NCBI GenBank assembly: GCA_035513575.1
Contig: DATKBW010000001.1
Coordinates: forward strand, 1-36,739
Direction: 5' to 3'
DNA: 36,739 bases
DNA from: JAHWKI01 sp035513575
GTDB lineage: Bacteria > Gemmatimonadota > Gemmatimonadetes > Longimicrobiales > RSA9
This document shows positions 8,660-16,071 of this stretch, one piece after another; the first letter of the stretch is position 1, and each line of letters begins with the position of its first letter. A program made the translations under genes and the position numbers. The notes under the pieces were generated by a model. It was not told the DNA's origin, ran no database searches, and was given only the letters and a program-made list of their open reading frames with translations.

Positions 8660-8934
8660 GGCCCCTGTAGGGGCAACCCCCACCCCATTATCCTCCTCCG
8701 CCCGACTGACGGGGCGCCGCGGCCGTCGCACCTTTCCGGTGCTGGACCGGGCCTCCCGGTCGTGCGGCGGAGCCGCGAGCGACCAGCGTCCGGAGGACGC
8801 GCGTGACGGGGCCGGAGACCCCGCCGGGAGGCCGATGAGCGGAGGGGGCTCGCCCCCGCGGACGCGCCCCCTCCGTGTCTGAAATAGAATCGTTCCGAGC
8901 ACGCACCGGCGGCCACGGCCGCCGGTGTCTCTTT
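8660..8934 (+). ncRNA. Candidate structured RNA or long 3' UTR with stacked GGA-loop hairpins
   Basis: No convincing reading frame occupies this stretch between ackA and a small convergent gene. It contains successive short stems: 8745-8761 (7 bp), 8764-8776 (5 bp, loop GGA), 8786-8800 (6 bp, loop GGA) and 8808-8822 (4 bp, loop with GGA). A longer pairing is possible between GGGGCGC near 8711 and GCGCCCC near 8865. The segment ends in a strong hairpin followed by TCTCTTTT. GGA in apical loops is the recognition pattern of CsrA/RsmA-type proteins. GC-rich DNA forms such stems by chance, so this is only a candidate; a long ackA 3' UTR is an equally good reading. Confidence 0.22.
8904..8934 (+). 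terminator. Rho-independent terminator
   Basis: A perfect inverted repeat (CACCGGCGGCC / GGCCGCCGGTG, 8904-8914 and 8917-8927) is followed on the plus strand by TCTCTTTT. The effective stem is about 10 bp with a tetraloop. It would stop rightward transcription from ackA or from the structured segment before the convergent small membrane-protein gene. No T-tract follows on the minus strand. Confidence 0.7.
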
Positions 8935-8939
8935 TCGGG

Positions 8940-9173
8940 CTAGATCGCTTCCTCGCGGCGCGCGAGGGCGTTCCACGCCTTCACGGCCAGCCAGCCCAGC
9001 AGGACGAGCGGGCCCAGCGTGAACACGGCGAACGCGACCATGCCGAGGACCATCCCCGCCAGCCCCATCACGAACGCGAGCAGCCGCAGGGCGATCCTGA
9101 ACGCGAGCACGGCCAGGACGCCGATGATCGTCCAGGTCACGATCCTGCCGAGCAGCGACTTCGTCTCCCCCAT
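8940..9173 (-). CDS. Small membrane protein, two transmembrane segments
   Basis: The 77-residue protein has two hydrophobic stretches: about residues 11-33 (VTWTIIGVLAVLAFRIALRL) and about 36-66 (a Gly/Leu/Val/Phe-rich segment, MVLGMVAFAVFTLGPLVLLG), ending in the basic/acidic tail ARREEAI. The start ATG at 9173 has AGGAGG a few bases upstream (minus-strand sequence GAGAGGAGGAGTCAG before ATG), which supports real translation. I do not recognise a family. It is likely an inner-membrane protein. It is convergent with ackA and divergent from the kinase-RapZ gene. Confidence 0.7.
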   Translation of the reverse strand: MGETKSLLGRIVTWTIIGVLAVLAFRIALRLLAFVMGLAGMVLGMVAFAVFTLGPLVLLGWLAVKAWNALARREEAI

Positions 9174-9293
9174 CTGACTCCTCCTCTCGCGGTTGGTGCC
9201 CGCGGTCCCCTACGCGGCCGGCCCCGCCGGGGTTTCAGGTCCGGAGTTCGCGTGGCGTTGTATCGGGGCGAGGAACCATCGATCTTGGAAGCC

Positions 9294-10778
9294 ATGCAGC
9301 AGCGCATCATCAGGCTGTTCGAGCAGCACTTCGGCACGGAGCCGACCGCCGTCCTGGAGGTCGGGGCCGACGGCTCGGCCCGGAGCTATTTCCGGCTCGT
9401 CGGTCCGGCCATGGAGACGGCCATCGGCTCCATCGGGCCGGACCGTGAGGAGAACCGCGCGTTCCTCTCGTTCTCCCGCACGTTCCGCGGCGCCGGGTTC
9501 AACGTCCCGGAGATCTACGGCGAGGACGAGGAGGCGGGCGTGTGGCTCCAGGAGGACCTGGGGGACACCACGCTGTTCGACGCACTGGTGGCCGCGCGGC
9601 AGCGGGAGGAGGAATGGTTCCCGGAGTCGATGGTCCGCGTGTACGAGCGGGTGCTGAAGGAGCTGCCGCGCATGCAGGTGGAAGGGGGACGGATCATCGA
9701 TTTCGGCGTGGCATACCCCCGGTCGGCGTTCGACAAGCAGTCCATCCGGTGGGACCTGAACTACTTCAAGTACCACTTCCTGAAGCTGGCCCACGTGCCG
9801 TTCAGCGAGCAGCGGCTGGAGCAGGACTTCGGGACGCTCACGTGGTTCCTCCTCCAGGCCACCACGGAGCACTTCCTGTACCGCGACTTCCAGTCCCGGA
9901 ACATCATGCTGCGGGAGGGGGAGCCCTGGTTCATCGACTACCAGGGCGGGCGGCGGGGTGCGCTCCACTACGATGTGGCGTCCCTGCTCTACGATGCCAA
10001 GGCGGGGATCCCGGAGCCGGTGCGGGAGCGGCTGCTGGAGCACTACATGGGCGCGCTCGCGGTCCATGCCGAGGTGGAGCCGGAGGAGTTCGTGCGGCAC
10101 TACCGGGCCTACGTGGTGGTGCGGGTGCTCCAGGCGCTCGGCGCTTACGGCTACCGCGGCTTCTACGAGCGGAAGCCGCGCTTTCTCCAGAGCGTACCCT
10201 ACGCGGCCCGGAACCTCCAGGCCATCCTGGAGCGCGGGCTCCCCGTGAAGACCCCGGAGCTGCGGCGGGTGCTCCAGCGCATCGTGGACCGCTGGGCGTC
10301 GGAGCAGGACCCGGGCGAGGAGGCCGGGCTCACGGTGCGGATCAACAGCTTCAGCTACCGGAAGGGCTACCCCGAGGACCCGGGGGGTCACGGCGGCGGG
10401 TTCGTCTTCGACTGCCGGGCGCTGCCGAACCCGGGGCGCGAGGTGGCGTACCGGGACCAGTGCGGTCGCGACGAGCCCGTCATCCGCTACCTCGAGGCGC
10501 AGCAGGAGTCGACGCTGTTCTGGAAGCACGTCCGCTCCCTCGTGGACGCGCAGGTGGAGGAGTACCTCCGGCGCGCCTTCACGAGCCTGGCGGTCTCCTT
10601 CGGCTGCACCGGGGGGCAGCACCGGTCGGTCTTCATGTCCGAGCGCCTCGCGCGCCACCTCCGGGAGACCTTCCCCGACGTCCGCGTGGTCGTGGCGCAC
10701 CGCGAGGAGAGCAGCTGGCCCGTGATGCCGGCGGATGCGCGGGTCGAGCCGGACGAGGAGGAGGTCCGGACGACGTGA
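9294..10778 (+). CDS. AmgK-like sugar kinase fused to a RapZ C-terminal domain
   Basis: The 494-residue protein has two parts. Residues about 1-330 form an aminoglycoside-phosphotransferase-like kinase: a nucleotide-binding N-lobe (GADGSARSYFRL, VWLQEDLGDTTLFD), catalytic loop FLYRDFQSRNIM (about 194-205) and metal-binding FIDYQGGRRGALHYD. This matches AmgK, the anomeric N-acetylmuramate/N-acetylglucosamine kinase. Residues about 345-480 match the RapZ C-terminal domain: VRINSFSYRKG, FVFDCRALPNPG and the signature GCTGGQHRSV (about 436-445). In E. coli RapZ this domain senses glucosamine-6-phosphate. The next gene is MurU-like, the usual partner of AmgK. ATG 9294 was chosen by alignment with family N-termini; GTG 9252 and TTG 9285 are alternatives and the Shine-Dalgarno is weak. 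A sugar-sensing role for the fused domain is inference. Confidence 0.88.
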   Translation: MQQRIIRLFEQHFGTEPTAVLEVGADGSARSYFRLVGPAMETAIGSIGPDREENRAFLSFSRTFRGAGFNVPEIYGEDEEAGVWLQEDLGDTTLFDALVAARQREEEWFPESMVRVYERVLKELPRMQVEGGRIIDFGVAYPRSAFDKQSIRWDLNYFKYHFLKLAHVPFSEQRLEQDFGTLTWFLLQATTEHFLYRDFQSRNIMLREGEPWFIDYQGGRRGALHYDVASLLYDAKAGIPEPVRERLLEHYMGALAVHAEVEPEEFVRHYRAYVVVRVLQALGAYGYRGFYERKPRFLQSVPYAARNLQAILERGLPVKTPELRRVLQRIVDRWASEQDPGEEAGLTVRINSFSYRKGYPEDPGGHGGGFVFDCRALPNPGREVAYRDQCGRDEPVIRYLEAQQESTLFWKHVRSLVDAQVEEYLRRAFTSLAVSFGCTGGQHRSVFMSERLARHLRETFPDVRVVVAHREESSWPVMPADARVEPDEEEVRTT

Positions 10779-10794
10779 GGCGGACCTGGACGCG

Positions 10795-11526
10795 ATGATC
10801 CTCGCCGCCGGCCTCGGTCGCCGGCTCCGGCCCCTGACCGACCGCGTCCCGAAGGCGCTCGTGGACGTGGGCGGCATCACCATGCTCGAGCGGACCGCCC
10901 GCCGCCTCATCGCGGCCGGCGCCGACCGCCTCATCGTCAATGTCCACCACCACGCCGACCGGATCCGCCGGTTCCTCGCCGAGCGGGACGGGTTCGGCGT
11001 GGAGGTCCGGGTCTCGGAAGAGCCCGACGCGCCGCTCGAGACCGGGGGCGGGCTCGCCCGGGCGGCCTCCCACTTCCGCCGGGACGCGCCCTTCTTCCTG
11101 CACAACGTGGACATCATCACCGGGCTGGACCTCGGGGCGATCTACGGCGCCCACACCGAGGCGGCTCCCCTGGCGACGCTGGCCGTCAGCGGGCGCGAGT
11201 CCAGCCGCCTCCTCCGCTTCGACGCCGCCGGACTCCAGGGTCGCGTGGACCTGCGCACCGGCGCCGTGGAGGAGGCGCGGCCGGCCACCGGAGCGACGCG
11301 AGACCGCGCCTTCGCGGGGGTGCACGTGATCTCGCCCGAGATCTTCGGGCTGCTCCGGGAGCAGGGCGCGTACTCCATCCTCGTGCCCTACCTCCGCCTG
11401 GCCGGTGAAGGGCGGCGCATCCTCCCGTTCGACATGGGCGGAGCGCTCTGGCTGGAGATCGGCGACCCGGAGCGGCTGCGCCGTGCCCGGGCGGAGCTCG
11501 GGGACGAAGCGGAGGAGGATGCGTGA
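10795..11526 (+). CDS. murU: MurU-like sugar-1-phosphate nucleotidyltransferase
   Basis: The 243-residue protein opens with the nucleotidyltransferase signature MILAAGLGRRLRPLTDRVPK and contains NVHHHADRIRRFL, ETGGGLARAA and FLHNVDIITGLD (the Asp expected to bind metal). This fits MurU, which joins UTP to N-acetylmuramate-1-phosphate to give UDP-MurNAc in the salvage route that bypasses de novo synthesis. Sugar specificity cannot be read from the motifs alone; glucose- or mannose-1-phosphate uridylyl/guanylyltransferases share them. The preceding AmgK-like gene makes MurU the best call. It starts 16 bases after the kinase stop and its TGA overlaps the next start (GTGA), so the three genes are probably one transcript. 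Confidence 0.82.
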   Translation: MILAAGLGRRLRPLTDRVPKALVDVGGITMLERTARRLIAAGADRLIVNVHHHADRIRRFLAERDGFGVEVRVSEEPDAPLETGGGLARAASHFRRDAPFFLHNVDIITGLDLGAIYGAHTEAAPLATLAVSGRESSRLLRFDAAGLQGRVDLRTGAVEEARPATGATRDRAFAGVHVISPEIFGLLREQGAYSILVPYLRLAGEGRRILPFDMGGALWLEIGDPERLRRARAELGDEAEEDA

Positions 11527-12413
11527 GGATCTTCGTGACGGGGGGGACCGGGTACGTGGGGAGCGCCGTGGTGCGCGAGCTGGTGGCGGCGGAGCAGCAC
11601 GTGACGGGGCTGACGCGGCTGGCGGAGAACGCGGCGTACCTGGAGGGTCTCGGCGCGCACGCGGTGCTGGGTGACCTGCGGGATGCGGGGGGCTTCGAGG
11701 AGGCGGCGCGGTCGGCGGACGTGCTGGTGCACGTGGCGGCGGAGGAGTCCGGGATGCGCGCGGCGGTGGACCGGCTGGCGGTGGAAGCGCTGCTGTCGTT
11801 CGCGCGGGAGGGGGAGGCGCGGCAGCTGGTGTACACGTCGGGGTGCTTCGTGCTGGGCGAGACGGGGAGCGAGCCGGCGCAGGAGGATGCGTCCACGGCC
11901 GAGCCGATCCCCTATGCGGCGTGGCGGGTGCCGCACGAGCGGCTGGTGCTCGAGGCGGACACGCCGCGGGTGGCGACGGCGGTGATCCGGCCGGGAATGG
12001 TCTATGGCGGCAAGGAGGGGGCGTTCTCGGCGTTCTTCGGCAGCGCGGAGCGGGAGGGCGCGGCGGAGTTCATCGGGGACGGCGCGAACCGGTGGTCGCC
12101 CGTGCACCGCTCGGACGTGGGGCGGCTCTACCGGATGGTGGTGGAAGCCCGCGCGCGAGGGATCTTCCACTGCGCCGAGCCCGCCGCGCGCGTGGGGGAG
12201 CTGGCCATGGCGGCGAGCCGGGCCGCGGGTGCCGGCGGGGCCACGCGGCGTCTGCGGGTGGAGGACGCGCGGCGGCGGCTGGGGTCGTTCGCGGATGCCC
12301 TCACGGTGGACCAGGTCATGGGGTGCCGCCGGTCGGAGTCGCTGGGCTGGTCGCCGCTCCACCCGCCGTTCCGGGAGGGCGCGGAATCGGTCTACCGGGA
12401 ATGGAAGGGGTAG
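11523..12413 (+). CDS. NAD(P)-dependent epimerase/dehydratase-family (extended SDR) protein
   Basis: The 296-residue protein has the Rossmann glycine motif VTGGTGYVGSAVV at residues 5-17, the conserved DVLVHVAA strand and YTSGCFVLG. The catalytic-site region reads PYAAWRVPHERLV, so the usual YxxxK is YxxxR here, which may mean altered or absent dehydrogenase activity. IRPGMVYGG matches the substrate-binding region of extended SDRs. GTG at 11523 overlaps the MurU stop by four bases. It is probably the last gene of the kinase-RapZ/murU transcript, so a nucleotide-sugar or cell-wall-sugar substrate is a reasonable guess, but no specific function can be assigned. Confidence 0.85.
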   Translation: MRIFVTGGTGYVGSAVVRELVAAEQHVTGLTRLAENAAYLEGLGAHAVLGDLRDAGGFEEAARSADVLVHVAAEESGMRAAVDRLAVEALLSFAREGEARQLVYTSGCFVLGETGSEPAQEDASTAEPIPYAAWRVPHERLVLEADTPRVATAVIRPGMVYGGKEGAFSAFFGSAEREGAAEFIGDGANRWSPVHRSDVGRLYRMVVEARARGIFHCAEPAARVGELAMAASRAAGAGGATRRLRVEDARRRLGSFADALTVDQVMGCRRSESLGWSPLHPPFREGAESVYREWKG

Positions 12414-12423
12414 CCGGTCGCGC

Positions 12424-13194
12424 TCAGGACAGCATCCGGTTCATGAAGGCGCGCTCGTCCGCGCTCAGGCTGCCGCTCCCCCGCTCCCGGATCTTCTCCC
12501 GGATCCGCTCCACCTCGTGGCGGTTGATCTCGTGGAGGGCGGCCACGTCGATGGCCTCCCAGCGCTTCTCGTCCCGGCTCGCCCTGCCGGAGATCCGGTC
12601 GAGGGGCGACGGATCGGCGTCGGGCGTGGCCTTCCTGCGGAACGCCGACTTGCGGCGGTCCCGGATCCGGAGGTAGGCCCACGCGCCGGCGAAGCCGCCC
12701 AGGTGGGCGAAATGGGCGATGCCCGCGCCGGAGCCGGACAGGCCGCTGTAGATGGACAGCATGGCGAACCCGATGACCATGAGCCGCGCCGGGACGGGGA
12801 GGATGCCCCAGATGTAGATCCGCTCGTGCGGCCAGAAGTGGGCGAAGCCCAGGAGCACCCCGAAGATCGCGCCCGATGCCCCCACGATGGGGGCGCCGAA
12901 CTCGAAAAAGAAGGAGAGCAGCGCGCCGGTGAGCCCCGCGGTGACGTAGAGCAGGACGAAGTCGCGGGCGCCGATGCGGGCCTCGAGGCGCGGCCCGAAG
13001 AAGTACAGGCCCAGCATGTTGAAGAGGATGTGCCAGAGGTTGGCGTGCAGGAACATGTAGGTCACGGGCGTCCAGGGCCGCTGGAGCACCCATGCCGGGA
13101 CGAACATGAAGAGGTGGTACAGCATCGTGCCCGGCTGCGCCAGCACGTACACCACGACATTGGCGAGCAGCAGCCGGAGGACCCAGGGCGTCAT
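12424..13194 (-). CDS. Rhomboid-family intramembrane serine protease
   Basis: The 256-residue protein has about six transmembrane segments over residues 1-180. The active-site Ser is in GASGAIFG (S107), the partner His is in IAHFAHLGGF (H164), and HANLWHILFNM (50-60) supplies the oxyanion-region His and Asn, so the dyad is intact. A charged cytoplasmic tail (about 180-256) rich in Arg, Glu and Asp follows, containing a conserved-looking helix that ends in SADERAFMNRMLS. Rhomboids cleave transmembrane substrates in the inner membrane; no substrate is suggested by context. The stop lies 10 bases from the convergent SDR stop. Confidence 0.92.
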   Translation of the reverse strand: MTPWVLRLLLANVVVYVLAQPGTMLYHLFMFVPAWVLQRPWTPVTYMFLHANLWHILFNMLGLYFFGPRLEARIGARDFVLLYVTAGLTGALLSFFFEFGAPIVGASGAIFGVLLGFAHFWPHERIYIWGILPVPARLMVIGFAMLSIYSGLSGSGAGIAHFAHLGGFAGAWAYLRIRDRRKSAFRRKATPDADPSPLDRISGRASRDEKRWEAIDVAALHEINRHEVERIREKIRERGSGSLSADERAFMNRMLS

Positions 13195-13342
13195 CGACTT
13201 TCAGTTCCCGCGCGGGTGAATCGGCGGTTCAGCGTAAGGGCGGCGTCCCCACGGGGCAACCGGCGGCCGGGAGCGGCCGGATGCACGACGCCGCCGACCC
13301 GTCCGGGCCGGCGGCGTACAGGGGTGCCCGCGGCCGCACCGA

Positions 13343-13558
13343 CTACCGCTCGGACCGCTTCGCCGCCTTCGACGCCCGCTTCCGCTCCCGCGCCTCGCGC
13401 GCCTCCTCGACGGCCCGGGCCTCATCCTGCTCGGCGCGCCCCTCGGCCTGGTCCAGGCGCCCTTCCCGCTCCATCTCGCGGTCGCCCAGCAGCTCGCCGG
13501 CCTCTTCCTTGATCTTCCCGCCGAGATGCCGCGCCTTGCCCTTCGTTTCGTCCGTCAT
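13343..13558 (-). CDS. CsbD-like small stress protein
   Basis: The 71-residue hydrophilic protein begins MTDETKGKARHLGGKIKEEA and continues GELLGDREMEREGRLDQAEG, the pattern of CsbD-family proteins (KGKxKxxxGKxKExxGxLxxD). A highly charged Glu/Arg/Ala helix follows that is longer than in short CsbD proteins. A good Shine-Dalgarno GGAGG lies about seven bases before ATG 13558. CsbD in Bacillus belongs to the general-stress regulon, but its function is unknown. It is divergent from the SprT-like gene, with about 150 bases between. Confidence 0.8.
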   Translation of the reverse strand: MTDETKGKARHLGGKIKEEAGELLGDREMEREGRLDQAEGRAEQDEARAVEEAREARERKRASKAAKRSER

Positions 13559-13710
13559 CGCCTGCCTCCGTGTTACGGGTGCGTCTGTACGCGTACGGTC
13601 GGCAGGTGCAACTCATATGCCTGCGAGACTTGGAGTTAGCCCACGCGACGACGCCGCGGACCCGCGCCGCCATGGACCCCGCCCGGGGCCCTCCTTATGT
13701 TTCGGGCCTC

Positions 13711-14397
13711 ATGGCCGCCACGACCGAGCTCGACCGCCTCCTCGCCGCCCTCCGGGCCCGCGGCGCGTCCATCCGGAAGATCCGCTACCGGGAGAACCGG
13801 ACGGTGCTCCTCTCCCTCTCCCGCGATGGGCGGACCCTCAACTGCCACGCCGCGTTCCAGGCGGCGCCGGCCCGGATCATCGACGCCATCGCGCTGTTCG
13901 TCCGGTCCCGCCGCGGGAGCGAGGACTACCGGCGGGCGCTCGCGCGCATCCGGGGGTGGGACGGCGCGCGGAAGGGGCTGGAGCGGGCCCGCCGGCGTGG
14001 GGCGCGCCACGCCGCCCGGATCCTGGCGGGACCGCCGACGCCGGAGGCCGCGGCGGTGGGGCGGGTGTACCGGCGGTTCAACCGCACGCGGTTCGGCGGT
14101 CACCTGCCGGAGGTCCCGATCCGGATCAGCCGCCGGATGCGCCGCTCCCTCGGGACGATCTCGTACGGCGGGCGCGGCGCGGATCGGCGGGTCCGGGAGA
14201 TCGCGATATCGGCCGACCTGCTCGTCCCGGCGAACGTCGCGATCCTCGAGGACACACTGCTCCACGAGATGGCGCACGCCGAGGCGTGGCTGCGGCACGG
14301 TCACCGGGGGCACGGATCCGTGTGGCGCGCCATCGCCGAGCGGGTGGGGTGCACGCCGCGCGCCCTGATCCACACGCGGGTGCGCGGCAGACGCTAG
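13711..14397 (+). CDS. SprT-like zinc metallopeptidase-domain protein
   Basis: The 228-residue protein has a zinc-binding motif HEMAH at 185-189 with an additional candidate ligand in RHGHRGHG (H198/H201), typical of SprT-like domains. Upstream, VGRVYRRFNRTRFGGHLPEV matches the start of that domain (about 117-136). The N-terminal 110 residues are Arg-rich and helical, with no recognised domain. ATG 13711 was chosen because the open frame before it lacks family similarity. In eukaryotes SprT-like SPRTN repairs DNA-protein crosslinks; bacterial SprT-like proteins are mostly uncharacterised. It is probably a single-gene unit ahead of the broken macro-domain gene. Confidence 0.82.
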   Translation: MAATTELDRLLAALRARGASIRKIRYRENRTVLLSLSRDGRTLNCHAAFQAAPARIIDAIALFVRSRRGSEDYRRALARIRGWDGARKGLERARRRGARHAARILAGPPTPEAAAVGRVYRRFNRTRFGGHLPEVPIRISRRMRRSLGTISYGGRGADRRVREIAISADLLVPANVAILEDTLLHEMAHAEAWLRHGHRGHGSVWRAIAERVGCTPRALIHTRVRGRR

Positions 14398-14448
14398 TGT
14401 AGGATCGCCGGGAGCGGGCCGCGTTCGAGGGCTGCGCCGGGAGGCCGG

Positions 14449-14932
14449 ATGGACGGAGCGGAAGCGGGCGCCGGGGGCGTGGCCGCGGACATCGCCGGCA
14501 CGCGCCTGACGCTGGTCCGGGGGGACATCACCGCGCAGGCGGTGGACGCCATCGTGAACGCCGCCAACCCCTCGCTCCTCGGGGGCGGGGGGGTGGACGG
14601 CGCGATCCACCGGGGCGGCGGCCCGGCCATCCTGGGGGAGTGCGCGGGAGGCCGTGGTCCTGGCGTCGGCGTACCGCAGCGCGCTGGCGGTGGCGGCGGA
14701 GCGCGGCTGGCGCACGGTGGCGTTCCCGTCCATCTCGACGGGCGTGTACGGGTATCCGACGGACGCGGCGGCGCGGGTGGCGCTCGGGGCGGTACGTGCG
14801 GAGCTGGAGGCGCGTCCGGGCCGGTTCGCGGAGGTGCGCATGGTGCTCTTCTCCGACGCGGACCTCGGGACCTACCGGACGGCGCTGGCGGGGCTCGATC
14901 TCACGCCACTGGGAGGGACCACTCGGTCATGA
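14449..14932 (+). pseudogene. Macro-domain (ADP-ribose hydrolase type) gene broken by an internal deletion
   Basis: The first frame (from ATG 14449) encodes a normal macro-domain start: TLVRGDITAQAVDAIVNAAN, then GGGGVDGAIHRGGGPAILGEC. At about 14641-14648 homology stops in this frame and resumes one frame over as REAVVLASAYRSALAVAAER, then VAFPSISTGVYGYP and VRMVLFSDAD, ending at 14932. In intact relatives about 40 residues separate these blocks, including the GGCPTGEA and VIHTVGP strands. An internal deletion of roughly 120 bases plus a frame change has therefore removed part of the ADP-ribose pocket. No full-length product is possible. The 3' end overlaps the convergent RsbRD-like gene by 32 bases. 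Confidence 0.8.
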
Positions 14933-15398
14933 TCTCCTCGAGCACGGCCGGCCACCGTCCCTGCTCCTCCAGCTCCGTGCGGTGCATCCCGTGGAGCGCG
15001 CCGGCGGTGGCAAGGGTGGAGATCGCGTCCATGCGGATGCTCGCGTAGTAGACGTTCGCGCTCTCGCCGTGGTCGCTCTTCATGCGCGCCCACAGCGCCC
15101 GCCGGAGCAGGTGGTACTCCCGGTAGATGAGGCTCTCGTCGAAGCCCTGCCGCGCGCGGTGCTCGCCGTGGGTGGCGGCGGCGGCGAGCATGTCGCGGCA
15201 GGCGCCCCGGTCGAACGTGGTGCAGAGGGATGCCACGGCCATCCGCCTGATGAGGGCGGGGAGGTGGTCGAAGTCCAGGTCCGCGGGCAGGGCCAGCCAC
15301 GGCTCGCTCTCCGCGATCTCCCCCCACCGGTGGAGGACCTGCTCCGTGATGTCCGCCGCCTCCTCGCTGATCCGGTCGCACAGCTCCTTCAGTTCCAT
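14901..15398 (-). CDS. Stand-alone RsbRD N-terminal-like sensor domain protein
   Basis: The 165-residue all-helical protein starts at ATG 15398 (MELKELCDRISEEAADITEQ), with GGGAGG eight bases upstream; an in-frame ATG at 15443 lacks a ribosome site. ITEQVLHRWGEIAESEP, DHLPALIRRMAVA, HGEHRARQGFDESLIYREY and HLLRRALWARM follow the pattern of RsbRD-type N-terminal domains, found in front of histidine kinases and stressosome STAS proteins. No kinase, STAS or PAS domain is attached. It may be a partner subunit of a sensor encoded elsewhere. The assignment rests on pattern memory. The 3' end overlaps the macro-domain remnant. Confidence 0.6.
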   Translation of the reverse strand: MELKELCDRISEEAADITEQVLHRWGEIAESEPWLALPADLDFDHLPALIRRMAVASLCTTFDRGACRDMLAAAATHGEHRARQGFDESLIYREYHLLRRALWARMKSDHGESANVYYASIRMDAISTLATAGALHGMHRTELEEQGRWPAVLEEIMTEWSLPVA

Positions 15399-15575
15399 CA
15401 GCAGGGCCTCCCGCTGTCGGTCATTTTTCGCGCGACGCACCATGCAAGAGACGTGGCAGCGCAAAGACGGTGCGACCCTTGCGCGTAGAGCGTGGGATGG
15501 ACGAAACCCCCGGCGGCGGACCGCGTAGGGTGGATGCGGACGAAGGAGCGCCGGGGCAGAACCAGGGAGGCCAAC

Positions 15576-15983
15576 GTGGAAGACAGCGGCGACAGGGAGC
15601 AGAAGCGGGACGCACTCAGCGATCTGGAAGCGCGGATCGATCGGGCCATCGAGGAGGTCCGCCCGAAGGTGAAGCGGGCCCTCGAGGAGCTGGACACCCG
15701 GGTGGACGCGGCGGTGAAGGAGCTGCGGCCGCGCATCGACTCGGCGATGGAGGACGTGAGGCCCCGGATCGACCGGTTCGTCGCGGAGCTCCAGCCCCGG
15801 CTGGACGCCGCCCTCGAGAGGATCGAGGCGCGGATCGGCGAGCTGCGCCGCGACCTCGAGGAGCGGGCCACGCCGAAGGACGACCCGGAGGCCCGGGCGG
15901 CCCTGCCGCGCACGGGCGAGGGCGCCGGGAGCGGAGGGGCCGGCGCCGGCGGTGGCGCCGGAAACGAAGCGGGCGGGATCTGA
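15576..15983 (+). CDS. Small coiled-coil (apolipoprotein-like) repeat protein
   Basis: The 135-residue protein starts at GTG 15576, five bases after GGGAGG (15565-15570). Residues about 10-95 are a heptad-rich amphipathic helix with repeated units RPKVKRALEELDTRVDAAVK, RPRIDSAMEDV, RPRIDRFVAELQ and RLDAALERIEARI, that is, imperfect 11-mer/22-mer helical repeats as in apolipoprotein-like proteins. The C-terminus is Gly/Ala-rich and probably disordered (GAGSGGAGAGGGAG). It has no signal peptide. Function is unknown; lipid- or envelope-surface binding is possible from the repeat type. It is followed by a long terminator-like hairpin. Confidence 0.72.
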   Translation: MEDSGDREQKRDALSDLEARIDRAIEEVRPKVKRALEELDTRVDAAVKELRPRIDSAMEDVRPRIDRFVAELQPRLDAALERIEARIGELRRDLEERATPKDDPEARAALPRTGEGAGSGGAGAGGGAGNEAGGI

Positions 15984-16012
15984 GCGGACGGCTCCGGCGA
16001 CGGGGCCGCTCC

Positions 16013-16062
16013 GATGACGAAAGGGGCGGCGGGCCCGGAAGCCCGCCGCCCCTTTCGTCATC
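16013..16062. terminator. 22-bp perfect hairpin between convergent genes
   Basis: Bases 16013-16034 and 16041-16062 are perfectly complementary (22 bp) around a CCGGAA loop. The outer stem contains GACGAAAG / CTTTCGTC. It sits between the stop of the coiled-coil gene (15983) and the stop of the convergent SPOR-domain gene (16072). Without a long T-run it is best read as a bidirectional terminator or RNA 3'-end stabiliser. Confidence 0.7.
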
Positions 16063-16071
16063 CCCGCGGCC

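Noticed and set aside
8660..8934. tRNA, RNase P RNA or SRP RNA in the gap after ackA
   Set aside because: No T-loop GGTTCRANNCC pattern, and no conserved core sequence of these RNAs could be found.
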